Source of the DNA: Nostoc foliaceum FACHB-393
Lineage (GTDB): Bacteria; Cyanobacteriota; Cyanobacteriia; Cyanobacteriales; Nostocaceae
Length of the DNA stretch: 47,175 nt
Direction: 5' to 3'
NCBI RefSeq assembly: GCF_014698505.1
Contig: NZ_JACJTD010000055.1
Location: 1-47,175 of the forward strand
The notes under the pieces are model-generated. The model worked only from the letters and a program-made list of their open reading frames with translations. It had not been told where the DNA came from and did not search any database. A program made the position numbers and the translations under genes. Positions 34,219 through 43,326 of the stretch are shown one piece after another. Within the stretch, counting starts at the first letter, position 1. The number at the start of each line of letters is the position of its first letter.

Positions 34219-35355
34219 ATGACAAGGAACGGTATTGGTATTCGCACGGCGCAAGTGCGTCAGGAACGGCTCATTGGTCAAATTCACGTCTACGATGGTC
34301 TGGGTAAAGGTAAATCTCAAGCGGCTTTGGGAGTGGTTTTGCGCTCTATTGGCTTGGGGATAAATACGCCTAGCAATTCTAACCGGGTTTTACTGCTGCG
34401 GTTTTTAAAAGGGCCAGAACGTGATTATGACGAAGATGGCGCGATCGCAGCTTTACAGCGCGGGTTTCCCCATTTAATTGACCAGGTTCGCACCGGGAGA
34501 GCCGAATTTTTTGGGCCAGAAGAAATTACCACTTTTGACCGAGATGAAGCGATGCGGGGTTGGGATGTAGCCAAAGGTGCGATCGCTAGTGGTTTATATT
34601 CAGTTGTCGTTTTGGATGAAATTAACCCCGTTCTGGATTTAGGTTTGCTACCAGTGGATGAAGTGGTAAAGACATTAAAATCCAAACCCCAAGAGTTAGA
34701 AATCATCGCCACCGGACGCGCTGCACCGCAAAAGTTGCTTGATATTGCAGATTTGCACTCAGAAATGAAACCTCATCACCACCCAACAGCCAAAGCCCTC
34801 TTCCTTGAAGGGATTGAAATTTATACTGGTGCTGGTAAAGGTAAGTCTACTAGTGCTTTGGGCAAAGCCTTACAGGCAATTGGTAGGGGAATCAATCATC
34901 CAGGGTCTACCCGTGTGTTGATTATGCAGTGGCTTAAAGGTGGTAGTGGCTACACAGAAGATGCTGCGATCGCTGCTTTGCAGCAGTCATATCCAGAAGT
35001 GGTGGATCATCAGCGCTGCGGTGGAGATGCGATCGTCTGGCGAAATTCTCGGCAAGAATTAGATTATGTAGAAGCCGAACGGGGTTGGGAAATTGCGAAA
35101 GTTGCGATCGCCTCTGGTCTGTATAAAACCATTATTCTCGATGAACTAAATCCCACCGTTGACTTAGAATTACTCCCCGTTGAACCCATTGTCCAAGCTT
35201 TACTCCGCAAACCCCGCGACACCGAAATCATTATTACTGGTCGCTGCCAAAATCCACCCGCGTACTTTGACTTGGCTAGCGTCCATTCAGAGGTTTACTG
35301 CCACAAACACTATGCAAATCAAGGTGTAGAACTTAAACGAGGCGTAGATTTTTAA
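34219..35355 (+). CDS. Tandemly duplicated CobA/CobO-like P-loop protein
   Basis: 378 residues made of two homologous ~175-residue halves. Half 1 has the P-loop YDGLGKGKSQAALGVVLRSI, half 2 YTGAGKGKSTSALGKALQAI. Each is followed by an LKG block, an AIAALQ(R/Q) block, the Walker B-like VVLDEINPVLDLGLLPVDEV / IILDELNPTVDLELLPVEPI, and a C-terminal ATGRAAP / ITGRCQNP turn. Half 1 ends ADLHSEMKPHHHP, like the ADLVSEMRPxxH motif of corrinoid adenosyltransferases; half 2 has ASVHSEVYCHKHY. CobA enzymes attach the adenosyl group to cobalt in B12 synthesis and are single-domain (~200 residues). Whether both halves are active cannot be told. Confidence 0.85.
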   Translation: MTRNGIGIRTAQVRQERLIGQIHVYDGLGKGKSQAALGVVLRSIGLGINTPSNSNRVLLLRFLKGPERDYDEDGAIAALQRGFPHLIDQVRTGRAEFFGPEEITTFDRDEAMRGWDVAKGAIASGLYSVVVLDEINPVLDLGLLPVDEVVKTLKSKPQELEIIATGRAAPQKLLDIADLHSEMKPHHHPTAKALFLEGIEIYTGAGKGKSTSALGKALQAIGRGINHPGSTRVLIMQWLKGGSGYTEDAAIAALQQSYPEVVDHQRCGGDAIVWRNSRQELDYVEAERGWEIAKVAIASGLYKTIILDELNPTVDLELLPVEPIVQALLRKPRDTEIIITGRCQNPPAYFDLASVHSEVYCHKHYANQGVELKRGVDF

Positions 35356-35414
35356 AATAGTCATTAGTCATTAGCTATGGACTTTTGATACTAATGATTG
35401 TCACAGATGAAGCC

Positions 35415-36383
35415 CTAGCGGGAATTTTTACTTTTGGGTAGTAGAATATTTTGCACAAAGCGATCGCGTCCTGCTGCCTTTGCTTGATACAACGCCCGAT
35501 CTGCGGCGGCAATCATTTCTTCTATGTCAGAATCTGGCTGAGGAATTTCTGTCGTAAAGCCGGCACTCAGGGTTACATAAAGACTAACTTGGGAATTTTT
35601 ATGAGGAATTGCTAATGTGCGGACAGCATGGCAAATTTTATCGGCAACATGAGTTGCGCCTTCGGTGTCTGTGTTAGGTAAAATCACAGCAAATTCTTCC
35701 CCACCATAACGGGCAACTAAGTCTCCGGGACGTTTAATAATATCTTTAATGGCTTTAGCAATTTCTTGCAGACAGCGATCACCTACCCGATGACCATAGG
35801 TATCGTTATATAATTTGAAGAAATCAACATCGCAAAGGATCAGAGAAAGAGACTGTTGATCCCGTTTCATGCGCTGCCATTCTTGGTGAAAATACTCTTC
35901 AAACCGTCGGCGGTTAGCTACTTGAGTTAATCCATCGATAGTAACTAACCGCTGCAATTCCAGATTAACGGCTTCCAGTTTTTGCTGTAACTGAGATTGC
36001 TCAATCAAGCGTTTTACCCGTTGTCGCAAAACTGCCCAGTGGATCGGTTTGGTAACATAATCCATTGCCCCCACTTCAAATGCACGGTCAACTGATTCTT
36101 GATCTTCAAGTCCTGTAACCATTAAAACTGGAGTGTACTTGCTACAATCAAGACGTTGTAACTGAGTGCAACACTCAAACCCATCCATATCTGGCATTAG
36201 GGCATCAAGAAGTACTATATCAGGGTGTAGTTTGTTAAAAGCAGTTACAGCCTCTATGCCATTTTGAGCTTCCGCTATTTGATAGCCTTCCCGCTCCAAG
36301 AAATGCCGCAGTATCATGCGGATAAAAGGTTCATCATCAACAATTAGAACTAAAGATTGACTTCCTTGAGCAGTGGCATTCAT
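35415..36383 (-). CDS. Response regulator with GGDEF diguanylate cyclase domain
   Basis: 322 residues. A REC domain (residues 10-130: VLIVDDEPFIRMILRHFLER; phospho-Asp in DIVLLDALMPDMDGFE; switch Lys in VTKPIH) is linked by a short coiled coil to a GGDEF domain (about 150-310). The active site is GGEEF in RYGGEEFAVILPNTD, and RPGD five residues upstream is the RxxD inhibitory I-site, so product feedback is likely. It makes c-di-GMP from two GTP. Its start overlaps the end of the hybrid kinase by 4 bp (ATGA), which suggests translational coupling and a shared phosphorelay. Confidence 0.94.
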   Translation of the reverse strand: MNATAQGSQSLVLIVDDEPFIRMILRHFLEREGYQIAEAQNGIEAVTAFNKLHPDIVLLDALMPDMDGFECCTQLQRLDCSKYTPVLMVTGLEDQESVDRAFEVGAMDYVTKPIHWAVLRQRVKRLIEQSQLQQKLEAVNLELQRLVTIDGLTQVANRRRFEEYFHQEWQRMKRDQQSLSLILCDVDFFKLYNDTYGHRVGDRCLQEIAKAIKDIIKRPGDLVARYGGEEFAVILPNTDTEGATHVADKICHAVRTLAIPHKNSQVSLYVTLSAGFTTEIPQPDSDIEEMIAAADRALYQAKAAGRDRFVQNILLPKSKNSR

Positions 36384-39300
36384 GTTGCTTCCTTCGCAAG
36401 TTCTATTTCTAAGGCAGTTTTAACTTGTTCATACTCCTGATATAGTTTTGACAGTAATTCTACGCTGTTTTCTAATTTACTGCTGCGTCCTTGTGCTTCT
36501 AACACTTTGCAAAGCTGCGCCAAGGCGATCGCTCCAACAGAAGCACTGCTTGACTTGAGTCGGTGGGCTGTATTCCATACAGTCTTGGTATCCTGAGTTG
36601 CGATCGCTGTGCTGATATCTTCCAGCAATCTCAGTGTCTCTGTAAGATAACACTCAATCAGTTCAGCGAATGCCACATGATCCTCTCTGACCATATCCCG
36701 CAAGGATTGGAGAATTTTGGGATCAATATTGGCGCTTTTTAATGTCTGGTTTTGCCCTAACTGGAGGATATTTGGCGAAGGTTGCAATTCTAAGCACATC
36801 ACTCTACCTTGTTTTCCTATGGAAGTGAATTTAGAATTTCTTTGGAGTGGACATTTGCTGAGGGCTTGAGCTAACTCATGAAGATGAATCGGTTTACTAA
36901 TGTAGTCATCCATACCAGCAGCAAGACAGATTTCGCGATCGCCTTGCATTGCATTGGCAGTTATCGCAATGATATGGGGACGGGAACCCAATTCCCATTC
37001 TTGACAGATTCTCCGAGTTGCTTCTAACCCATCCATTTCGGGCATATGGATATCCATCAACACTAGGTCATAGGGCTGTTTTTGCAAAGCCTTGAGCACT
37101 TCTACCCCATTGGTTACGACATCCGCCCCATAACCCATTTTCTGTAGCATCAGTAGGGCAACTTTCTGATTTACAACCGTGTCTTCTGCCAGGAGAATTC
37201 GCAGTGGTAGTCGATGGGCCAAATGCCGATCAACCAAGGAAAAATGAGAATTATTGGCTTGGGTTGGCTGATTTCCCAAAACACGGGTAATAACATCATA
37301 GAGTTGAGACTGTTTAATGGGTTTACTCAAAGAGGCAGCAAACTGGACATCATTACAGTCAGAGGAAGTTTCTAGTCTACCCAAAGGGGTCAGAATCACC
37401 AGAGGTAGGTTTTGACAACCAGATTGCTTGTGGATTTGACGAGCTAGGGTTATGCCATCCATTTCCGGCATCTGCATATCTAAAATGGCAATATCAAACT
37501 GCATTCCCTTAGCAAGTTGAGCTAAAGCTTCTTTACCAGATTTGGCAGCATAAGTTTGCATTTTCCAAGACTCTGCTTGCAAGCGGATAATTTTGCGGTT
37601 AATTAGATGATCATCCACAATCAACAGGCGTTTTTTGGCAAGCTGCACTGGCGAATTACTAAATTCAGCTTGTTCTGACTGAGCAGCCACTTTGGTAGTA
37701 ATCGTGAAATAGAATGTCGAACCTTGGGAAAATTTTCCACTGTTCCATCTAGGGCTAGGATTGCCACCGACAAACCCTTGGCTTTCCACCCAAAGAGTGC
37801 CGCCCATCAACTTACTGAGTCGCTTGCTGATGGCCAGCCCCAATCCTGTGCCGCCATATCGCCGAGTCATGGAGACATCAGCCTGAGTGAAGGGTTGAAA
37901 TAACCGTTCTATTTTCTCTGGTTCGATGCCAATACCTGTATCTTTGATGGCAAATTGAATTTCGTAGAGAAATTGTGGCTCCTTAATAGGTATCGAGGAA
38001 TGGAAAGAATTTTCTTTATCCAAATCAAGAGAACAGGCACATGCTGCGCGATCTGGCTCCTGCCGCGACCAGAGTGAGTTGAGGTTTAAATCTCCCACTT
38101 CTTCATTTTCCCAATCCAAAGGAGCCTCTTCAAGTGTTGGGGAGACTTCCGCCGTAAGATGCCCGAAGGACTGTAGGACGATGGCATCTTCCCAAGTAGA
38201 GTAACTTGCTGGTAAGGTTGAATCCCCATCTGAGTGGAACCTCATGCCTCCTGCCGACGCTCCAGGATGAGCTACTGCTGCGCTCTCTATCCTGCCTTTT
38301 TCAAGAGTCCCTAGTTCAACAGAAAGTACCACTTCTCCATTTTCAGTAAACTTAATCGCATTGTTGAGGAGATTCATCAAAACTTGGCGTAGACGAGTCA
38401 TATCGCCGATGATCTGAGTGGGAACTTGCGGCTGGATCAGGTAAGCTAATTCGAGATCCTTTTGAGCAGCTTTAGGGGCTAATAGAGAAATAGCCTGTTC
38501 CACACAAGCCCTCAAATCAAAAGGCTGTTCTTCTAATTCCAGTTTGCCCGACTCAATTTTGGAGAAATCTAGAATGTCGTTGATGATGGTGAGCAAAGCA
38601 TCTCCGCTACTGCGAACTGTTTCCACAAAGTCTTGCTGTTGAGGGGTAAGGTCAGTATCCAGCAGGAGATCAGTCATGCCAATAACAGCATTCATTGGGG
38701 TACGGATTTCGTGACTCATCATCGCTAAAAACTCACTTTTTGCCCGATTTGCGGCTTCTGCCTGGCGTTTTGCCCGTTCCAGGGCAAAGTTTTTCAAGGT
38801 AAGTTCTTCTCGTTGGCGGGTTTCTTGTTCCAGTAAGTGAGCCTGCGCTAGAGCAATACCCAGTTGAGCCGCCACTGCTTCTAGTAATTCAATTTCGTCT
38901 TGTGTCCACTGGCGAAAATAGCTGCACTGATGTAAGCCGATCGCACCATTGGGTTCTCCTTGATAGGAGGTGCGGATTGACAGCATAGATTTCAGCCCAA
39001 TTTGTCGGCAGATAGGTTCAGCCGCCTGGAGTAAAGGATCAACGTACACATCACAAGAAGCGATCGCTATTTCTTGCGCCATCATCTGCTCGGCATGAGG
39101 ATTGTTGGTCATGGGAACTTCCAATTTCAACATGGAGCTGTAAACAGGGAGTATATTATACTCAGCTACTAGGGGAATTCGGGGTGTGGGGTCGCTAATG
39201 TAAGAATGAATCAGACAGCGTTCAGCTCCAAATGCTTTTCCAATTTGGGTAGCAGCCGTCTCAAATATTTTTCTGCTATCAAGACTTTGACGAATTTCCT

Positions 39301-40780
39301 GAGTAATTTGTTCAAGTAGTAGGGTTCGATGCAATTGCCGTTGTAGCGCTTCTTTGGCTCGTTTATTTTCGGTAATGTCGTGATTGATGCCAACAATGGC
39401 AACAGTTTTCCCCTGTTCATCCTGTAAACAGACGACAGTTGTTTCGCAAATTCCCTCACTGCCGTCTTTACGAATAAAGTTTATTTCCCCTGACCAGCGT
39501 CCTTCCTGGTTGATTATTTCAAAAATTTTGGCGCTTAATGTGGCGGCTGCTTCCGGTTTATACAAAATAGTGAGAGTCTTAGCTAAAATCTCTGCTTTGC
39601 TATAGCCAAACATGTTTTCGGCAGCAGGATTCCAGTCAATAATATTTCCGTTTAAATCTGTGATAATTACGCCATCATGCATGTTTTCAAAGGTGAGGGC
39701 TTGACGACGCAGACTGGCTTCGGCAAGTTTGCGTAAGCAAAGCTCGTTGTAGACATCGCTAATATCTGTCTGAATTCCAATAAAGTGGCTTAACTTGCCA
39801 TTTTCGTCATGGATAGGAGAAATACTCAATTCATTCCAGAACAAGGTACCATCTTTGCGATAGTTGCGGAGAACAACTTTGCAACTTGTTCCAGCTTGAA
39901 TAGATGAACGCAGGTCATTGAGCGCTGGTTGCTGGGTATCTGTGCGTTGCAAAAATCGACAGTTTTGCCCAATCACATCAGTAGCACTGTAGCCTGTTAT
40001 TTTCTCAAAGGCGCGGTTGACGTATATAACTGGATTGTAAGCGAGTCTAGCATCGGCAATAATAACTCCATTACTGCTAGCAGCCAGTGCCCTCTCTCTC
40101 AGTCTCAAGGTTTCTTCAACCAGCTTCAAATCAGTAATGTCAAACATAAACCCTCTCAGCATAGTAGGGGTTCCTGCTTGCTTAACTACGCTAATAACGT
40201 CTCGCAGCCAAACAACCCGCCCATCGGCTGCTAACATCCGGTATTCCAATTCGTGATTTTCGCACCTAGCAGTTGCTTCTTGGCAAAAACGAACAGACTT
40301 TTCCAAGTCATGTGGATGTAGATGATTGACCCAAAAGTTTTCTTCGTACCACTCTGCGATCGGATAATTTAGCAAGTCTACCGCTTGTGGCCCAACGTAA
40401 ATAAATCGCCAAGTCTTCAAGTCTAATTCCCAAGGAATGACTTTGACAGTTTCCAGCAACTGTCGCCAACGATTTTCGCTGGTGCGGAGGGCAATTTCTA
40501 CCTGCTTCTGTTCAAAAATCCTGTGAGTTAACTCCTGATTTATTGCTGTTATCTCTTGGTTACTTGCTTTGATCTCCAAGGCAAAATACAGCGTGACAAT
40601 AACCAATGACCCTGCAATCAATACTACTTGTGTTAATAACCCCGGAGTTTGAATTAAAAGTCTCTGCCAGAGTAGGACTACAGAGATTGTGAAGAAAATC
40701 CCCAGCAACAGCGCTAGTAATTTTCGTTTGCGGAAAAATGTCACAGCGTTGAACCAGTCATATCGGTGCTGTTTGATCAC
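36380..40780 (-). CDS. Multi-PAS/GAF hybrid histidine kinase with two REC and one HPt domain
   Basis: 1466 residues. Two membrane spans (about 20-36, 46-66) are followed by a short coiled coil, then PAS-PAC x3 (about 100-480; the second has the LOV-like NCRFLQ motif), GAF (about 490-660) and HisKA with phospho-acceptor His690 in MMSHEIRTPMNAVIG. An HATPase domain follows (N-box NLLNNAIKFTENGE; G-box DTGIGIE and GTGLGLAI). Two REC domains come next (LLIVDDHLINRKII, DIAILDMQMPEMDG; ILLAEDTVVNQKV, DLVLMDIHMPEMDG), and a C-terminal HPt (AHRLKSSSASVG). The whole relay chain is in one protein. About 110 extra residues (roughly 825-935) split the ATPase domain between the N-box and the first G-box. 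The NCRFLQ motif has the Cys that binds flavin in LOV domains, so blue-light sensing is possible. Confidence 0.93.
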   Translation of the reverse strand: MIKQHRYDWFNAVTFFRKRKLLALLLGIFFTISVVLLWQRLLIQTPGLLTQVVLIAGSLVIVTLYFALEIKASNQEITAINQELTHRIFEQKQVEIALRTSENRWRQLLETVKVIPWELDLKTWRFIYVGPQAVDLLNYPIAEWYEENFWVNHLHPHDLEKSVRFCQEATARCENHELEYRMLAADGRVVWLRDVISVVKQAGTPTMLRGFMFDITDLKLVEETLRLRERALAASSNGVIIADARLAYNPVIYVNRAFEKITGYSATDVIGQNCRFLQRTDTQQPALNDLRSSIQAGTSCKVVLRNYRKDGTLFWNELSISPIHDENGKLSHFIGIQTDISDVYNELCLRKLAEASLRRQALTFENMHDGVIITDLNGNIIDWNPAAENMFGYSKAEILAKTLTILYKPEAAATLSAKIFEIINQEGRWSGEINFIRKDGSEGICETTVVCLQDEQGKTVAIVGINHDITENKRAKEALQRQLHRTLLLEQITQEIRQSLDSRKIFETAATQIGKAFGAERCLIHSYISDPTPRIPLVAEYNILPVYSSMLKLEVPMTNNPHAEQMMAQEIAIASCDVYVDPLLQAAEPICRQIGLKSMLSIRTSYQGEPNGAIGLHQCSYFRQWTQDEIELLEAVAAQLGIALAQAHLLEQETRQREELTLKNFALERAKRQAEAANRAKSEFLAMMSHEIRTPMNAVIGMTDLLLDTDLTPQQQDFVETVRSSGDALLTIINDILDFSKIESGKLELEEQPFDLRACVEQAISLLAPKAAQKDLELAYLIQPQVPTQIIGDMTRLRQVLMNLLNNAIKFTENGEVVLSVELGTLEKGRIESAAVAHPGASAGGMRFHSDGDSTLPASYSTWEDAIVLQSFGHLTAEVSPTLEEAPLDWENEEVGDLNLNSLWSRQEPDRAACACSLDLDKENSFHSSIPIKEPQFLYEIQFAIKDTGIGIEPEKIERLFQPFTQADVSMTRRYGGTGLGLAISKRLSKLMGGTLWVESQGFVGGNPSPRWNSGKFSQGSTFYFTITTKVAAQSEQAEFSNSPVQLAKKRLLIVDDHLINRKIIRLQAESWKMQTYAAKSGKEALAQLAKGMQFDIAILDMQMPEMDGITLARQIHKQSGCQNLPLVILTPLGRLETSSDCNDVQFAASLSKPIKQSQLYDVITRVLGNQPTQANNSHFSLVDRHLAHRLPLRILLAEDTVVNQKVALLMLQKMGYGADVVTNGVEVLKALQKQPYDLVLMDIHMPEMDGLEATRRICQEWELGSRPHIIAITANAMQGDREICLAAGMDDYISKPIHLHELAQALSKCPLQRNSKFTSIGKQGRVMCLELQPSPNILQLGQNQTLKSANIDPKILQSLRDMVREDHVAFAELIECYLTETLRLLEDISTAIATQDTKTVWNTAHRLKSSSASVGAIALAQLCKVLEAQGRSSKLENSVELLSKLYQEYEQVKTALEIELAKEAT

Positions 40781-41337
40781 TGATTAACCCTCAAGCACTT
40801 TCAGGGCTTATTGCACTAACTTTTACTTTTAAGTAATCTAAAATAGCAATAGCAAGGGGGCAATTACGGAATTTATTTATAAGTAAAATATATGCATATA
40901 TAGTGGTTCCTGCATAGGTACTGTGGCGGGAGTTTGCCTACCTTTTACAAGAAGCAAAATCCCCTTGTTAAGCCCCAAGTCTTGTTAATTGAGATTGGTA
41001 GATGGATTTCTGCCGTGCTGTACTAGGCTTGTCTACGAGACGCGATCGCTAATGTGTAGCTAACGCAAACAAACTTAAAGTTACTGGCTCACCAACATAG
41101 ACGCGTAAAGGCTTACTGTTTGGTGAATTGGCAAGTGTGGCTCGGAAACTCAGATTTGAAAAGGTAGAATACAAAGGTCAATATGCTCGTTGGCAATATC
41201 CAGAATTTTTAAGTGAAGCGTGAATTGCAATCTGGAGTGTAAGCAATGTCTAAGGACGGGCTATTTGGTATCGGATTTTTAATTTTTTGATCGCAAGTGC
41301 ATAAATACTTAGAGGCGAGCTTCCTGTACCCCGATTT
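40781..41337. other. Gene-poor region upstream of the hybrid kinase
   Basis: About 560 bp with no intact gene. It holds the kinase promoter (minus strand), a GTCTACGAGACGCGATCGC repeat near 41031-41049, and a short plus-strand open frame at 41101-41223. That frame ends ARWQYPEFLSEA and is preceded in frame by a stop at 41098. It reads like the C-terminal tail of a lost gene, but no family can be named. Confidence 0.3.
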
Positions 41338-41464
41338 TAAGGGACTTCCAGAAATTAAATTATCCAATTTCTGGACTTCACTACGACTATCCCTCCCCCT
41401 GCTCCCTGCTCCCTGCTCCCTGCCTCTATAGCGATGGTATATTTTTTTATTTGGAAGTCCCTAA
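41338..41464. mobile_element. 127-bp MITE-like element, copy 2
   Basis: The ends TAAGGGACTTCCA (41338-41350) and TGGAAGTCCCTAA (41452-41464) are near-perfect inverted repeats. The right flank ATATTTTTTTATTTGGAA and the total length match the copy at 23088-23214. The core is CCCTGCTCCCTGCTCCCTGC here, in place of the GTTGACT repeats of copy 1. No open frame. Confidence 0.65.
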
Positions 41465-41699
41465 GCAAGCTACGTCCATGAGCTAAAGAAAAGGGATTAA
41501 GAAGGGTTAAAGGGATTGAATTTTCTTTTTCCCCTTAACCCTTCCCTTTTCACATCAAGAGTGCAAAATGTCATGAACAGAGTGAGCATAAAGCGCCCGC
41601 CATGCAAGCACAATTCCAAACGAAAATCTCTTTCCCTGTTCCCTATCACTGTAAGCTGTTCCCTATTTTCAAGATAGGTCTATTGCCTATACTTGTACT

Positions 41700-41939
41700 T
41701 TAAATCACAGCTTCTTCTTGGCGTTGACAATCAAAAACAACCATGTAGGAAGCATTTGGTATTTCCTGGGGGAGGTGCCGCATATAGCCATCGGCATCAG
41801 AACGACTGCGGAAGCGAGCAACAATCTCCCGTTGCGTATTAGGAAGTAGACGAGCGATCGCCCAAGAATTGAGGCGTTCTTTATAGGCAATAGCTTGATT
41901 GTCTGATTTGGAAGCTTTGTAATCCGTATTATCTGGCAT
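41700..41939 (-). CDS. Small conserved-looking hypothetical protein, 79 residues
   Basis: Soluble, charged protein with a polar N-terminus (~20 residues) and a compact core: NSWAIARLLPNTQREIVARF, RSRSDADGYMRHLPQ, ASYMVVFD. The pattern (helix, strand with ARF, helix with DADGYMRHL, strand YMVVFD) resembles a small beta-alpha-beta unit that handles parameters of the type seen in short cyanobacterial proteins. No signal peptide or metal motif. A shifted minus-strand frame of 61 codons in the same place is a shadow. Family not named. Confidence 0.65.
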   Translation of the reverse strand: MPDNTDYKASKSDNQAIAYKERLNSWAIARLLPNTQREIVARFRSRSDADGYMRHLPQEIPNASYMVVFDCQRQEEAVI

Positions 41940-42409
41940 AATTATGTTATCCGTATGAAGTTTAATGAAAGGCGTTAATTAGTTTCTAAGTAGGAATGCA
42001 CCAACACTTTTTTTAATGCTGCTGCCACCTTGTTATTCGATTATTTAAAAATTGTCAACACTTAACGCTCTATTTTAGACCCCCTAAGTTGTAATTTTCA
42101 GGTGCCTATGAATCTCAAAGCCTTAATTTGCAATTGTTTCCAGGACACAATAATGCTCAAGCAGAAAGTTTGGCAAATATTGGGTTTGCATGATTTGTAT
42201 GCATACACATAAGTAAAATCTGTATCAGTGCTAAAAGAAATGCCAATGTATTAAAATCTCAGTTGAGAATGAATAATAACCTGCGTAGAATTAATGGGCG
42301 CAGACACACTCTTAATTTTTCTATAGTGCAAGCAGTAAAGATATATTGCGGGCATTGCGGAGCAACTCGTGCTCCGCTCCTGAATTCTTTTTCAATTCTA
42401 CCTATCTCT
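41940..42409. other. Intergenic region between two small minus-strand genes
   Basis: About 470 bp. A plus-strand open stretch at 42095-42193 (ends NAQAESLANIGFA) has no start codon or family match and is probably chance or a remnant. GGAGCAACTCGTGCTCC (42359-42375) is a small inverted repeat. Nothing else seen. Confidence 0.4.
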
Positions 42410-42760
42410 TCACCACTCTTTATCTAGTAGGGATTCAAATTCAGCTTGTAAGGCGCTTATATCCGCCAATCTTGCGACTAATAAATTATCCTTACCAGCA
42501 TCACTTAAACGGAATTTCCAATAACGAATACTGTCTGAGTTGTTCAACCAAAACTGAATCACGGTATCTACCACTTGATCTAGATTCCAACCCCACTTTG
42601 CTGGAACTGATTCCACCGATTCTAGAAACGTATCTAATCTACATGTATGCATTCCCAAATATTCCACGCCTTGGTGGAGTGGTTTTTGCCCATTTTGCTG
42701 TTGGTGATTAAAAAACTGCAAAAGTGGAGATACTCCTACAATATCAAAAGTGTATTTCAT
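42410..42760 (-). CDS. Conserved-looking hypothetical protein, 116 residues
   Basis: A good ribosome site (AGGAG, 7 bases before ATG) supports the start. The sequence MKYTFDIVGVSPLLQFFNHQ opens with a strand and a helix; then come a helical DQVVDTVIQFWLNNSDSIRY, the strand YWKFRL and a C-terminal helix ADISALQAEFESLLDKEW. No membrane span or signal. I do not recognise a named domain. It lies upstream of a decayed P-loop kinase/PIN fragment, a typical accessory spot. Confidence 0.7.
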   Translation of the reverse strand: MKYTFDIVGVSPLLQFFNHQQQNGQKPLHQGVEYLGMHTCRLDTFLESVESVPAKWGWNLDQVVDTVIQFWLNNSDSIRYWKFRLSDAGKDNLLVARLADISALQAEFESLLDKEW

Positions 42761-42928
42761 CCTAGTACTCCTAGTTTTAAATTCTTTGCAGGAAAGCTTT
42801 ATTTTCGTTCTAACATAATGTCTAACAAGTAGCTAAAGCATCTAGAAAAAGTCTAGTTTTGGTCTATATCATAGGCATTAATTTTCAGTCATAAATTAGC
42901 ACTAACAAGCCTTGAGTGCTAATATTTT

Positions 42929-43197
42929 TTAATTATTTAATTTATTATTAAAGTTAATTATGTCAGCTTCTACGCTCGGAAGATAACTTGCTAATTTGAG
43001 GTCATCAGTTAGTACAAGATACTTCCCTTTAGATAAAGTCACGATTCCACTGTCAGTCTGAATTTGACACTCAACCCCGTTAGGATTCCAGTACCAAGCA
43101 TCCGAGTGAATGACTTCTAAGCCTAAAATGGTTCCCAGTTCGCGGGCTAAGGTAGATTTACCAGCACCCCAGAACCAATAATCTAGATTTTCTTCAC
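42929..43197 (-). pseudogene. Chimeric remnant: FlaR-like P-loop kinase start joined to a PIN-like C-terminus
   Basis: On the minus strand a GTG at 43197 reads VKKI, then TAG, then IIGSG; one base lost in a G-run shifts the frame to AGKSTLARELGTILGLEVIH and SDAWYWNPNGVE. Restoring one G gives the Walker A GSGGAGKST of small adenylate-kinase-like (FlaR/topology-modulation type) proteins. After about 45 residues the sequence changes to TDSGIVTLSKGKYLVLTDDL and SYLPSVEADIINFN before TAA at 42929. That part resembles the C-terminal end of PIN-domain nucleases (LTDDLxLAxYL...INFN). One stop, one frameshift and a junction make it a dead gene. The PIN assignment is from memory of the pattern. Confidence 0.55.
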
Positions 43198-43326
43198 CTT
43201 AGGTTTGCATCTCCCTTTTCAAGCTCATGAAGGTAAGCATTACTCACCCAAATAACCGTCTTCAGGGCAACTCAATACACCGCTACAATAGTACCCTAAG
43301 AAGGATTATGCCCAAATATTGATATT

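Noticed and set aside
42095..42193. Short coding remnant ending NAQAESLANIGFA
   Set aside because: Only 32 codons, no start and no recognisable family; could be chance.
42346..42711. 121-residue plus-strand gene
   Set aside because: It lies opposite the better-supported 116-residue minus-strand gene, which has a good ribosome site.
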